DNA of 64,000 bases from Zeimonas sp044507525. GTDB lineage: Bacteria; Pseudomonadota; Gammaproteobacteria; Burkholderiales; Burkholderiaceae_E. Positions 1-6,809 of the stretch are shown here, piece by piece (the first letter of the stretch is position 1; every line of letters starts with the position of its first letter). A program made the translations under genes and the position numbers. A model generated the notes under the pieces. That model saw only the letters and a program-made list of their open reading frames with translations. It had not been told where the DNA came from and did not search any database. The stretch lies in contig JBIQJM010000006.1 of the NCBI GenBank assembly GCA_044507525.1, forward strand, positions 1-64,000. Direction: 5' to 3'.

Positions 1-54
1 AGTACTGGCCTCCGAAGCCAGGGGTCGCTGGTTCGATCCCAGCCGGGCGCGCCA
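1..54 (+). tRNA. tRNA-Arg (anticodon CCG), 3' part
   Basis: The 5' half lies outside the window. The anticodon stem pairs bases 5-9 with 17-21 around a 7-base loop carrying CCG at 12-14, which reads the arginine codon CGG. A 5-base variable loop follows. The T stem pairs 27-31 with 39-43 around a TTCGATC loop. The 3' acceptor strand is at 44-50, the discriminator G at 51, and an encoded CCA at 52-54. All visible parts look intact. Confidence 0.93.
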
Positions 55-96
55 TCGGACGACCGCTTGCGCCTGAACCGCCGCTCGGCGCGGCGT

Positions 97-777
97 TCAC
101 GCCAGGCCGTCGGCGTCCCCCACCAGTTCCGCCGTGGCGCGATAGTGGCGCATCAGCAGCTCCACCGCGCGTTCCGCGTCGCCGTCGAGCACCGCCCGCG
201 CGAGTGAACGGTGCTCGGCGCCCACGTCGCGCGTGAGGTAGGCGCGCCGCATCGACAGCTGCCGATAGCGATAGGCGTGATCGGCCATGTCCTCGCAGTA
301 GCGGATGAGCCGCGCCGATCCGCATTGCGCGATCAGCGTCCGGTGGAAATCGCGGTGCACGCGTTCCCACTCCGGGTTCTCTTCGTAGCCCTCGGGGCTG
401 GCCGAGCGCTTCACGCGTTCCATGCGGTGCAGCGCGAGCACCAGTGCTTCCTGCCATTGCTCGGTCGCGCGCGCCATCGATTCGCGCAGCGCGATCGCTT
501 CGAGCCAGCAGCGCGTCCGGACGAGCTCGGCGAGATCGGCGGCGCTGGTGTTCACCACGCAGAAGCCGCGCTGCTCCCTCCGTTCGATCAATCCTTCGGA
601 CGACAGCCGGTTCAAGGCTTCGCGCACCGGGCTGTTCCCCGCTGCATAGCGCTCGCACAACGACTCGATGCGCAGCTTGCTGCCCGGCGCGAGCGCGCCC
701 GAGAGGATGTCGGAGCGCAGGCGGCCGTGGACAGCGCTCGCGATGGTCCGGAGGTCGGGAGTGGAGCGGCGCGCCAT
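97..777 (-). CDS. GntR-family regulator, FCD subfamily (first)
   Basis: This is a 226-residue regulator with an N-terminal GntR winged helix (about residues 10-75, including SPVREALNRL) and a C-terminal all-helical FCD ligand-binding domain (about 85-215). FCD domains usually bind small organic acids, often through a metal held by histidines. Candidate ligands here lie in VHRDFHRTL, GAEHRSLA and LMRHYRAT. The ATG at 777 is chosen; a TTG at 795 would add six residues, and neither start has a good Shine-Dalgarno. It is divergent from the FAA-hydrolase gene at 875, with two palindromes between them that it could bind. Family call is firm; the ligand is unknown. Confidence 0.9.
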   Translation of the reverse strand: MARRSTPDLRTIASAVHGRLRSDILSGALAPGSKLRIESLCERYAAGNSPVREALNRLSSEGLIERREQRGFCVVNTSAADLAELVRTRCWLEAIALRESMARATEQWQEALVLALHRMERVKRSASPEGYEENPEWERVHRDFHRTLIAQCGSARLIRYCEDMADHAYRYRQLSMRRAYLTRDVGAEHRSLARAVLDGDAERAVELLMRHYRATAELVGDADGLA

Positions 778-818
778 GAAGCGCAACTGTAGCAAGGAGC
801 GGAAAACGAAACGACTAT

Positions 819-828
819 AAATCGATTT
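819..828. promoter_or_regulatory. Palindrome AAATCGATTT, candidate GntR operator (site 1)
   Basis: This is a perfect 10-bp palindrome in the AT-rich gap between the divergent GntR regulator and the FAA-hydrolase gene. A related palindrome lies 30 bp away, centre to centre. Operator function is inferred from position and symmetry. Confidence 0.5.
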
Positions 829-848
829 CCGCTACGCTCCTCCAAGAA

Positions 849-858
849 TAATCGATTA
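849..858. promoter_or_regulatory. Palindrome TAATCGATTA, candidate GntR operator (site 2)
   Basis: This second perfect 10-bp palindrome shares the AATCGATT core with site 1. It ends six bases before the AGGAGG ribosome binding site (865-870) of the FAA-hydrolase gene, so a bound repressor would block that gene directly. Confidence 0.5.
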
Positions 859-874
859 AATCGCAGGAGGAGCG

Positions 875-1759
875 ATGCGCTTCCTTTCGTTTCGCAGCGA
901 AGGCGCGACCCGTCTGGGCATCGTGCAGGGCGACGAGGTCGTCGATCTCGCGTCGGTCGCACCGCAGGCGCCCGTCGACCTGGTGTCGCTGCTCGGCGAG
1001 GGTGCCGGGCGCCTGGAGTTGCTGCAGACGGCGGCGGACACGGCGCCCGCGTCGGCCCGCCGCCCGCTGGCTTCGCTCGAGCTCGCCCCGCCGATCGCCC
1101 GCCCGGGCAAGATCGTCTGCCTCGGCCTCAACTATGCGGACCACGCCGCCGAAGGCGGGCACGCACGGCCGAGCTATCCGAGCATCTTCCTGCGCGCGGC
1201 GTCGTCGCTGGTCGCTGCCGGCGCCCCGATCGTCCGGCCCTCGTGCTCCGAGCAGCTCGACTTCGAGGCCGAGCTCGTCGCGGTCGTCGGGCGGCGGGCC
1301 CGCCACGTGGGTGTAGACGAAGCGCTCGACCACGTCGCCGGCTACTCGTGCTTCAACGACGCGAGCGTGCGCGACTACCAGCGCAAGACCGCGCAATGGA
1401 CGATCGGCAAGAACTTCGACGCCACCGGCGCCTTCGGTCCGGTGTTCGTCACGGCCGACGAGCTGCCGCCGGGTGCGCGCGGGCTGCGCATCTCCACGCG
1501 CCTGAACGGCGAGTGCATGCAGGACGCGAACACGGCCGACATGCTGTTCCCGGTCGCCGAGACCGTGGCGCTGCTCAGCGAGTGCATGACGCTCGAGCCG
1601 GGCGACCTCGTCGTGATGGGCACGCCCGCGGGCGTCGGGCACGCGCGCAGGCCGCCGGTCTGGATGAAGGACGGCGACGTCGTCGAGGTGGAGATCGAGG
1701 GGATCGGCGTGCTGCGCAATCCCGTCGCCGACGAGCCGCGCGGTCCGAGGCGCGCCTGA
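875..1759 (+). CDS. Fumarylacetoacetate hydrolase family protein
   Basis: The 294-residue protein has a short N-terminal domain and the FAH fold from about residue 75, beginning KIVCLGLNYADHA. The metal-ligand pattern is present: an acidic pair in DFEAELVAVVG and an Asp in SCFNDASVRDYQ. MGTPAGVGHARRPP is the usual C-terminal signature. Family members split C-C bonds or isomerise, hydrate or decarboxylate oxo-acids produced by aromatic ring cleavage. An AGGAGG site sits four bases before the ATG. It precedes a RidA-like gene and is divergent from a GntR regulator, consistent with a late step of a ring-cleavage pathway. The exact reaction cannot be assigned. Confidence 0.9.
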   Translation: MRFLSFRSEGATRLGIVQGDEVVDLASVAPQAPVDLVSLLGEGAGRLELLQTAADTAPASARRPLASLELAPPIARPGKIVCLGLNYADHAAEGGHARPSYPSIFLRAASSLVAAGAPIVRPSCSEQLDFEAELVAVVGRRARHVGVDEALDHVAGYSCFNDASVRDYQRKTAQWTIGKNFDATGAFGPVFVTADELPPGARGLRISTRLNGECMQDANTADMLFPVAETVALLSECMTLEPGDLVVMGTPAGVGHARRPPVWMKDGDVVEVEIEGIGVLRNPVADEPRGPRRA

Positions 1760-1793
1760 ACACCACTCTTCGATCCACAGGAGGGAACCGAAA

Positions 1794-2201
1794 ATGGCAT
1801 GGAAACGGATCTTCAGCCCCGCCGTGGGCGAGGTCGAGGACGGGCTCTGGTCGAACTGCATCCGCGCGGGCGACCTCTTGTTCGTCTCGGGGCAGGTGGC
1901 GCGCTCGACGACGAGCGCGAACACGGCCGGCGAGATCGTCGGCGACGGCGAGTACGAGCAGAGCCGCTACATCTTCGAGCGCATCCGCCACCTGGTCGAG
2001 GCCGCCGGCGGGAAGATGAGCGACGTCGTCAAGCTGAACATCTACGTCGTCGACATCAAGAAGAACAAGGAGATCTGGCGCGCCCGGCGCGAGTTCTTCA
2101 GCGGAGACTTCCCGACGTCGACGCTGGTGCAGGTGAGCGCACTGGGCAGGCCCGAGATCCTCGTCGAGATCGAGGCGGTCGCCTATCTCGGCGACCGGTA
2201 G
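1794..2201 (+). CDS. RidA family (YjgF/YER057c/UK114) protein lacking the RidA arginine
   Basis: This 135-residue protein is a typical Rid monomer length and probably forms trimers. Family features are LFVSGQVA near residue 30, the central DVVKLNIYVVD strand, and the C-terminal VEIEAVAY. RidA proper uses an arginine (R105 in E. coli) to bind the carboxylate of imine or enamine substrates. Here the aligned residue is Ala116 in QVSALGRP, so classical 2-iminopropanoate deaminase activity is doubtful. Other family members, such as 2-aminomuconate deaminase, act in N-aromatic catabolism. A good AGGAGG-like site precedes the ATG, 34 bases after the FAA-hydrolase gene. A pathway-specific role is likely. 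Confidence 0.88.
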   Translation: MAWKRIFSPAVGEVEDGLWSNCIRAGDLLFVSGQVARSTTSANTAGEIVGDGEYEQSRYIFERIRHLVEAAGGKMSDVVKLNIYVVDIKKNKEIWRARREFFSGDFPTSTLVQVSALGRPEILVEIEAVAYLGDR

Positions 2202-2244
2202 CCGCGCCGCGCCGCCACCCGCACGGCATCCCGAACCGACGGCG

Positions 2245-3000
2245 CTAGTGCGCGAGGTCGCCGGCCGGCGTAGCCGCCCGGCGGTTGCGGCGCTTCGGCG
2301 GCACCGCCGGGGCGTCGACCGCCGCGGCGAAGTGCCCCGCGCTCGACAGGTACTCGATCATCCGGTCGCCATGGCGCTGTACGTCCACGCGGATCATCTC
2401 GACGCTGCGGCGCAGGTCGCGCTCGCGCAGCGACGCGATGATGTGCTCGTGCGGATGTCCGTCGGGGTGCTCGGTGGCCGGGGTCTGGTACATGAAGCCC
2501 GCGTACGGTCCCGTCTGCGCCCACAGGTTCTCGATCATCGCGAGCAGCGTCGGCATCCGCGCAGCCGCGTAGAGCGTGAAGTGGAAGTCGATGTTCGCGG
2601 CCAGCACCCCGGCGTAGTCGCTGCGATCGCGACACTTCATGTAGCGCCGATGCGTGGCTTCGATCGTCTCCACGTCGGCATTAGTGAGCCGGGGGAGCGC
2701 GTTGCGCGTCGCGAAGGTCTCCAGGTGGATGCGGATCGCGCGCAGCTCGAGGAAGGTCTCCATCGTCAGCACCGGCACCGTGATCGAGCGCCCGTGCACG
2801 AGCTTGAGCAGGCGCTCGGAGACCAGGCGCAGCAGGGCTTCGCGCACCGGCGTCTGGCTCGTCCCCAGGCTCTCGCTCAGCGACTTCAGCGTGAGCGTGT
2901 CGCCCGGCTTCAGGCGTCCGATCATCAGGTTGCGCTTCAGCTGGCGGTAGATCCCGCTGGCGATGCTTTCGGCGACCGGCCGCTCGAGTACGAGGTCCAT
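2245..3000 (-). CDS. GntR-family regulator, FCD subfamily (second)
   Basis: This is a 251-residue regulator. The GntR winged helix spans about residues 12-75 (QTPVREALLRL is the recognition-helix region) and the FCD domain about 85-210. Likely ligand or metal-binding histidines are in DFHFTLYAA, PHEHIIASL and VQRHGDRM. The last 35 residues are a basic, disordered tail. It converges with the RidA gene and diverges from the CoxM gene at 3197. The 196-bp gap between them holds an AT-rich dyad and two CCGG stem-loops. It probably controls the long catabolic and transport operon, responding to a pathway acid. The effector is unknown. Confidence 0.9.
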   Translation of the reverse strand: MDLVLERPVAESIASGIYRQLKRNLMIGRLKPGDTLTLKSLSESLGTSQTPVREALLRLVSERLLKLVHGRSITVPVLTMETFLELRAIRIHLETFATRNALPRLTNADVETIEATHRRYMKCRDRSDYAGVLAANIDFHFTLYAAARMPTLLAMIENLWAQTGPYAGFMYQTPATEHPDGHPHEHIIASLRERDLRRSVEMIRVDVQRHGDRMIEYLSSAGHFAAAVDAPAVPPKRRNRRAATPAGDLAH

Positions 3001-3072
3001 GGGGGTTCCGTTCGATGGAGGCGCGTTCGACTCCCTACCGCAAGCCGACCGTCCTGACCTTGACCTGGATCA

Positions 3073-3097
3073 ATACATTTTATAAAGTACAAAGTAT
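3073..3097. promoter_or_regulatory. AT-rich imperfect dyad, candidate GntR operator and promoter
   Basis: Two half-sites, ATACATTTTA at 3073-3082 and TACAAAGTAT at 3088-3097, are near inverted copies (8 of 10 positions) separated by 5 bases. This is the only strongly AT-rich spot between the divergent second GntR gene and CoxM. It contains TATAAA and lies just downstream of TTGACC at 3060-3065, so an operator overlapping a promoter is plausible. This is inferred from symmetry and position. Confidence 0.45.
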
Positions 3098-3140
3098 AGC
3101 GCCGCGCACGACGCGGCGGCACGACAACAGAAGAGCTCGA

Positions 3141-3157
3141 ACCGGATCGTATCCGGT
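3141..3157. promoter_or_regulatory. Inverted repeat ACCGGAT-cgt-ATCCGGT in the CoxM leader
   Basis: The 7-bp arms are perfect around a 3-base centre, placed 40 bases before the CoxM start. It could be an operator or an mRNA stem-loop. A second CCGG-cored dyad follows five bases later. Confidence 0.5.
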
Positions 3158-3162
3158 CGCAT

Positions 3163-3180
3163 TTTCCGGCAGGCCGGAAA
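3163..3180. promoter_or_regulatory. Inverted repeat TTTCCGGC-ag-GCCGGAAA in the CoxM leader
   Basis: The 8-bp arms are perfect around a 2-base centre, ending 16 bases before the CoxM ATG and immediately upstream of the GAGGAGA ribosome-binding region. In mRNA it would form a stem-loop next to the ribosome site. In DNA it is a candidate operator. Confidence 0.5.
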
Positions 3181-3196
3181 GACACGAGGAGACCCG

Positions 3197-3994
3197 ATGT
3201 ACGCGTTCTCGTACGAGAAACCCGGCACCATCGACGACGCGGCTGCCGCGCTCGCGCGCGGTGCGGACGCGCGGCTGCTCGCCGGGGGCATGAGCCTGCT
3301 GCCGACGATGAAGCTGAGGCTCTCGGCTCCCGACCTCCTCGTCGACCTGCGTGGCGTTCCCGGCTTGTCGGGCATTCGCGTCGATGGCGCTGGCGTGACC
3401 ATCGGCGCGATGACGACGCATCACGAGGTGCTCGTCTCGCCCGGGATCGCCGAGGCGCTCCCCGCGCTCGCGTCGCTCGCCGGCGGCATCGGCGACGTCC
3501 AGGTGCGCTACCGCGGCACGATCGGCGGATCGGTGGCGAACTGCGATCCGGCGGCCGACTACCCGGCCGCGGTGCTCGCGCTGGGCGCCGTCGTGGTGAC
3601 GAACCGGCGCGAGATCGCGGCCGACGAATTCTTCCTCGGGATGTTCCAGACGGCGCTGGAGCCCGGCGAGATCATCGTCGCGATCCGCTTTCCGGTTCCC
3701 GAGCGCGCCGTCTACCTGAAGTTCGCGAATCTCGCGTCGCGCTTCGCCATCGCGGGCCTGTTCGCCGCGAAATTCGAGCAGGGCGTGCGCATCGCGGTGA
3801 CCGGCGCCGCCCCCTGCGTGTTCCGGCCGCGCGCCTTCGAGGAGGCGCTGTCGGCGCGGCTCGACCGCTCGGTCCTCGACGGCCTTCCCCTGGGCGACGT
3901 CGAGCTGCTCTCCGACCTGCACGCGTCGTCCGCGTACCGGGACAACCTGATTCGCGTGCTCGCAGCGCGAGCGGCGGACGCGCTCTCGGGCTGA
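3197..3994 (+). CDS. Molybdenum hydroxylase medium subunit, FAD-binding (CoxM-like)
   Basis: This 265-residue protein matches the FAD subunit of xanthine dehydrogenase/CO dehydrogenase-family hydroxylases. LLAGGMSLLPTMKLR (about residues 30-45) and GTIGGSVANCDPAADYPA (about 110-130) are the two FAD-binding signatures. The CoxM C-terminal domain begins near residue 170. The subunit would carry electrons from the 2Fe-2S subunit (9243) through FAD. Unusually, the large and small subunit genes lie 2.8 kb downstream after three other catabolic genes. It is the first gene of the long operon, divergent from the second GntR gene. Subunit identity is firm; the substrate is unknown. Confidence 0.92.
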   Translation: MYAFSYEKPGTIDDAAAALARGADARLLAGGMSLLPTMKLRLSAPDLLVDLRGVPGLSGIRVDGAGVTIGAMTTHHEVLVSPGIAEALPALASLAGGIGDVQVRYRGTIGGSVANCDPAADYPAAVLALGAVVVTNRREIAADEFFLGMFQTALEPGEIIVAIRFPVPERAVYLKFANLASRFAIAGLFAAKFEQGVRIAVTGAAPCVFRPRAFEEALSARLDRSVLDGLPLGDVELLSDLHASSAYRDNLIRVLAARAADALSG

Positions 3995-3996
3995 CC

Positions 3997-4644
3997 GTGC
4001 GCTTCGATCCGGCCGCGCTCGATGCTGCACGGCTCTACAAGCTGCTCGCCGCGCTGGTCGTTCCCCGGCCGATCGCCCTGGTGACGACGCTCAACGCGAA
4101 CGGCAGCGTCAATGCCGCTCCGTACAGCTTCTTCAACATCCTGTCGGACAAGCCGCCCGTGCTCGCCTTCGGTGCAGCCGCGCGCGCCAGCGGCCAGCCG
4201 AAGGACACCGTCGCGAACATCGAGCGCGATCGCGCCTTCGTCGTGAACCTGGTCGATGCGCCGCTGCTCGAGCGGATGAACGTCTGCTCGGTGGACTTCC
4301 CGTCGGGGCACAGCGAACCCGACGCGGCCGGCCTGGCCGTCGTCGACTCGGAGGTGGTCGACGTCCCGCGCATCGACGCGTCGCCGGTGCAGCTCGAGTG
4401 TCGTCATCGCCAGACGATCGTGCTCAGCGAGCGCGCGGGAATCGTCCTCGGCGACGTCGTCTGCATCCACGTCCGTCCCGGCCTGCTCGACGAAGAGCGC
4501 CTGCACGTCGACCTCGCGCGCTATCGCCCGGTCGGCCGCCTGTTCGGCACGCGCTACGTGGCGGTCGACGAGAACCTCGTCGAGCTGCCCCGGCTCACGC
4601 GCGACGACTTTCCGTTCCTCACAACCACGAAAGGGGTGGCATGA
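3997..4644 (+). CDS. Flavin reductase-like (DIM6/NTAB) FMN-binding protein
   Basis: The 215-residue protein has a split-barrel flavin-binding fold. VVPRPIALVTTLN and the AAPYSFFNILSDKPPVLAFG region (about residues 25-55) are the FMN-binding signature. The start is a GTG two bases after the CoxM stop; the end overlaps the next ATG as ATGA, so translation is coupled. Relatives reduce free flavin for partner monooxygenases or bind flavin in other redox reactions. The neighbouring monooxygenase at 5667 carries its own FAD and NAD(P)H-type fold, so this protein need not be its reductase. The exact role is unclear. Confidence 0.85.
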   Translation: MRFDPAALDAARLYKLLAALVVPRPIALVTTLNANGSVNAAPYSFFNILSDKPPVLAFGAAARASGQPKDTVANIERDRAFVVNLVDAPLLERMNVCSVDFPSGHSEPDAAGLAVVDSEVVDVPRIDASPVQLECRHRQTIVLSERAGIVLGDVVCIHVRPGLLDEERLHVDLARYRPVGRLFGTRYVAVDENLVELPRLTRDDFPFLTTTKGVA

Positions 4645-5648
4645 ACACCATCGAGGTGCTCGAGAAACCCGTGCACATCAACCCGCGCAGGCTCTGCCAC
4701 GCGAACCTGTTCGTCTCCGACCTGCGCCGCTCGCTCGATTTCTACCATCGTGTCTGCGGCCTCGAGATCGTCCTCGAGCAGCCCGCCATCAACGCCGGTT
4801 TCCTCTCCAACGGGAACACGCATCACGACATCGGGATGCTGCAGGTGACGACGAAGCCGGTGTTCGGCGAGCAGGGACATCGGATCCTTGCCGCGAACCA
4901 GGGGTCGGAGCCGGGGCTCTACCACTTCGGGTGGGAGATGGAGTCGGAGTTCGAGCTCGCGCGCGCGCATGAGCGCCTGCTCGCCGCCGGGTACCGCATC
5001 TGGCGCACGGTTCGCCATCGTGCGTCGCACAGCGTCTACCTGTTCGACCCCGACGGCAACGTCCACGAGTTCTACGCCGACGTCGATCGCGACTGGCGCT
5101 CGCTGTACGAGAAGGGGACGACGCTGAGCGGGCAGTGGGAGCCCGATGCCTCGCGTGCGTCGACCGATCGGCGCTACGACGACGATCCGCCGATCCGGCG
5201 CGTGGCGGACGCGCCCGTGCATCCGCTTCGCTTCAGCCATGCAGCGATGGTCGCGCGCAACTTCGAGAACCTGCAGCGCTTCTATTCGAACACGGTCGGC
5301 CTCTTCGAGGTGTTCCGTTCCGACGAAGACGGCATCGTCGCCTACGGATCGCGCGCCGGCGTGCATCCGTACACGATGGCGGTGATCGGCGGCGCGCCGG
5401 AGGAGTCCCGGCGCACGAAGGCGATCCATCACATCGCGTTCCAGGTCGCCGGTGCCGGCGGCGTCGACGACGCCGAGGCGAACTTCCGCGCGCGCGGCAT
5501 CCCGGTGGACCACAGCGTCGACAACGCGGCCAAGCGCAGCGTGTTCGTGCGCGACCCCGACGGCGTCGCCGTCGAGTTCTGCCACGCGCGGCCCGAATGG
5601 TCGCCCGAGGCGGCGCTTCGGGAGAGCCGCGATGCCCGCTCCTTCTGA
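4641..5648 (+). CDS. Two-domain VOC protein, extradiol dioxygenase-like
   Basis: The 335-residue protein has two tandem vicinal-oxygen-chelate domains (about 15-150 and 195-320), the layout of type I extradiol ring-cleavage dioxygenases. The C-terminal half has a plausible Fe(II) triad: H200 (FSHAAMV), H263/H264 (IHHIAF) and E312 (VAVEFCH). The N-terminal half also keeps H20 (CHANLFV), H95 (LYHFGW) and E143 (VHEFYA), whereas that half is usually metal-free in extradiol enzymes. The ATG overlaps the flavin-reductase stop. Its position between a molybdenum hydroxylase and an FAD monooxygenase supports cleavage of a dihydroxylated ring. Actual ring cleavage is inferred. Confidence 0.82.
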   Translation: MNTIEVLEKPVHINPRRLCHANLFVSDLRRSLDFYHRVCGLEIVLEQPAINAGFLSNGNTHHDIGMLQVTTKPVFGEQGHRILAANQGSEPGLYHFGWEMESEFELARAHERLLAAGYRIWRTVRHRASHSVYLFDPDGNVHEFYADVDRDWRSLYEKGTTLSGQWEPDASRASTDRRYDDDPPIRRVADAPVHPLRFSHAAMVARNFENLQRFYSNTVGLFEVFRSDEDGIVAYGSRAGVHPYTMAVIGGAPEESRRTKAIHHIAFQVAGAGGVDDAEANFRARGIPVDHSVDNAAKRSVFVRDPDGVAVEFCHARPEWSPEAALRESRDARSF

Positions 5649-5666
5649 TCGCCGCGGAGCGCCCCG

Positions 5667-6809
5667 ATGAGTCGTCGAGTCGAGATTGCCGGCGCCGGCT
5701 TCGCCGGGATGACGGCCGCGATCGCCTTCGCCCAGCGAGGCTGGTCGGTCCGCCTGCACGAACGTTCGGTGCAGCCGCGCGCCTTCGGCGCGGGGATCTT
5801 CGTCTGGGAGAACGGACTGCGCGTGCTCGAGGCGGTCGACGCGCTCGACGCCGCGATGGCGAACATGCACGAGGCGCCGCACTACTGGGTGAAGGGCCCC
5901 GGCGGCGAGCGCGTCGGCGAGTACGTCTTCGGCCCGCACATCGGCACGCGGATGATCACGATGACCCGCCACACGCTGCACGAGGCGTTGCTCTCGTCGG
6001 CGCTGCGGCACGGCGTGCGCCTGCAGTGCGCGTCGCGCGTGCTCGGCGCCGACGCGGCGGGACGGCTGCACACCGAGAACGGCGAGGTCTTCGAGGCCGA
6101 TCTCGTCGTCGGCGCCGACGGCGTGCATTCGGCGGTGCGCGAATCGCTCGGCCTGTTGAAGCTGCGCGAGCGCGTCGGCGTCGGCGCGATCCGGCTGTTG
6201 ATCCCGCGCACCGCAGCCGAACGCGACAGCGACGAAGGCAACGCGGTGATCTACAACCGCGCCGAAGGCGAGCGGCGCCTGCTGCAGGTACCCTGCGACG
6301 CCGAGAACCTCTATCTGTGCTTCACGATGAGCGCCGCGGACGAGCGGGGCCGCGCGCTGCCGCTGAACCGGGCGAGCTGGGCGGAGGACTTCCCGCACCT
6401 GGCGTCGCTCGTCGCGCGCGTCGGCGACCAGGGGCGCTGGGACGAGTTCGAGATGATCAAGCTCGAGCGCTGGTCGAAGGGCCGCGTCGCCGTGATCGGC
6501 GATGCGGCGCACAGCATGACCCCCGCGCTCGGACAGGGCGCCGGCTGCGCGATGATGAACGCGCTCTCGCTCGCCAGCTTCGTCGACGCGGCCGACGACG
6601 TCGAGAACGCGTTGCATCGCTGGGAAGCGGCCGAGCGGCCGCTGACCGAGCACACGCAGGACTACGCGCTGCGCGCGACCTACGGCAAGTCGATCGACGC
6701 CGCGCGCGGCACGAAATGGACGGCCGACGCGATCCGCACGGCGCTGCACGTCCCCACGGGCTTCCGGCGCCCGCCCGCGATCACCACGGGAGACAACGCA
6801 TGTATGTAG
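5667..6809 (+). CDS. FAD-dependent aromatic monooxygenase (PHBH family)
   Basis: This 380-residue group A flavoprotein hydroxylase has an N-terminal Rossmann GAGFAG motif (residues 9-14), the DG motif ADLVVGADGVHS near 150, and the GD motif VAVIGDAAHSMTP near 275. The length matches 6-hydroxynicotinate 3-monooxygenase, salicylate hydroxylase and 3-hydroxybenzoate 6-hydroxylase. These enzymes use NAD(P)H and oxygen to hydroxylate an already hydroxylated ring, often with decarboxylation. It starts 18 bases after the VOC gene and its last 10 bases overlap the CoxL start. A molybdenum hydroxylase supplying the first hydroxyl and this enzyme the second is the likely logic. Confidence 0.88.
   Translation: MSRRVEIAGAGFAGMTAAIAFAQRGWSVRLHERSVQPRAFGAGIFVWENGLRVLEAVDALDAAMANMHEAPHYWVKGPGGERVGEYVFGPHIGTRMITMTRHTLHEALLSSALRHGVRLQCASRVLGADAAGRLHTENGEVFEADLVVGADGVHSAVRESLGLLKLRERVGVGAIRLLIPRTAAERDSDEGNAVIYNRAEGERRLLQVPCDAENLYLCFTMSAADERGRALPLNRASWAEDFPHLASLVARVGDQGRWDEFEMIKLERWSKGRVAVIGDAAHSMTPALGQGAGCAMMNALSLASFVDAADDVENALHRWEAAERPLTEHTQDYALRATYGKSIDAARGTKWTADAIRTALHVPTGFRRPPAITTGDNACM

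Noticed and set aside
1..54. tRNA-Arg as the insertion site of a catabolic genomic island
   Set aside because: The catabolic block starts beside the tRNA, but no integrase and no second copy of the tRNA 3' end was seen in the window. The left flank is missing, so the idea cannot be supported.
4398..4640. N-terminal extension of the two-domain VOC protein
   Set aside because: It is Arg/Pro-rich shadow sequence inside the flavin reductase gene. The ATG at 4641 overlaps the previous stop and begins the normal domain.
5135..6799. Extended N-terminus in frame with CoxL reaching back through the VOC and monooxygenase genes
   Set aside because: The upstream translation is low-complexity and overlaps two convincing genes in other frames. 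The family start MYVGKGLARLED occurs at 6800.
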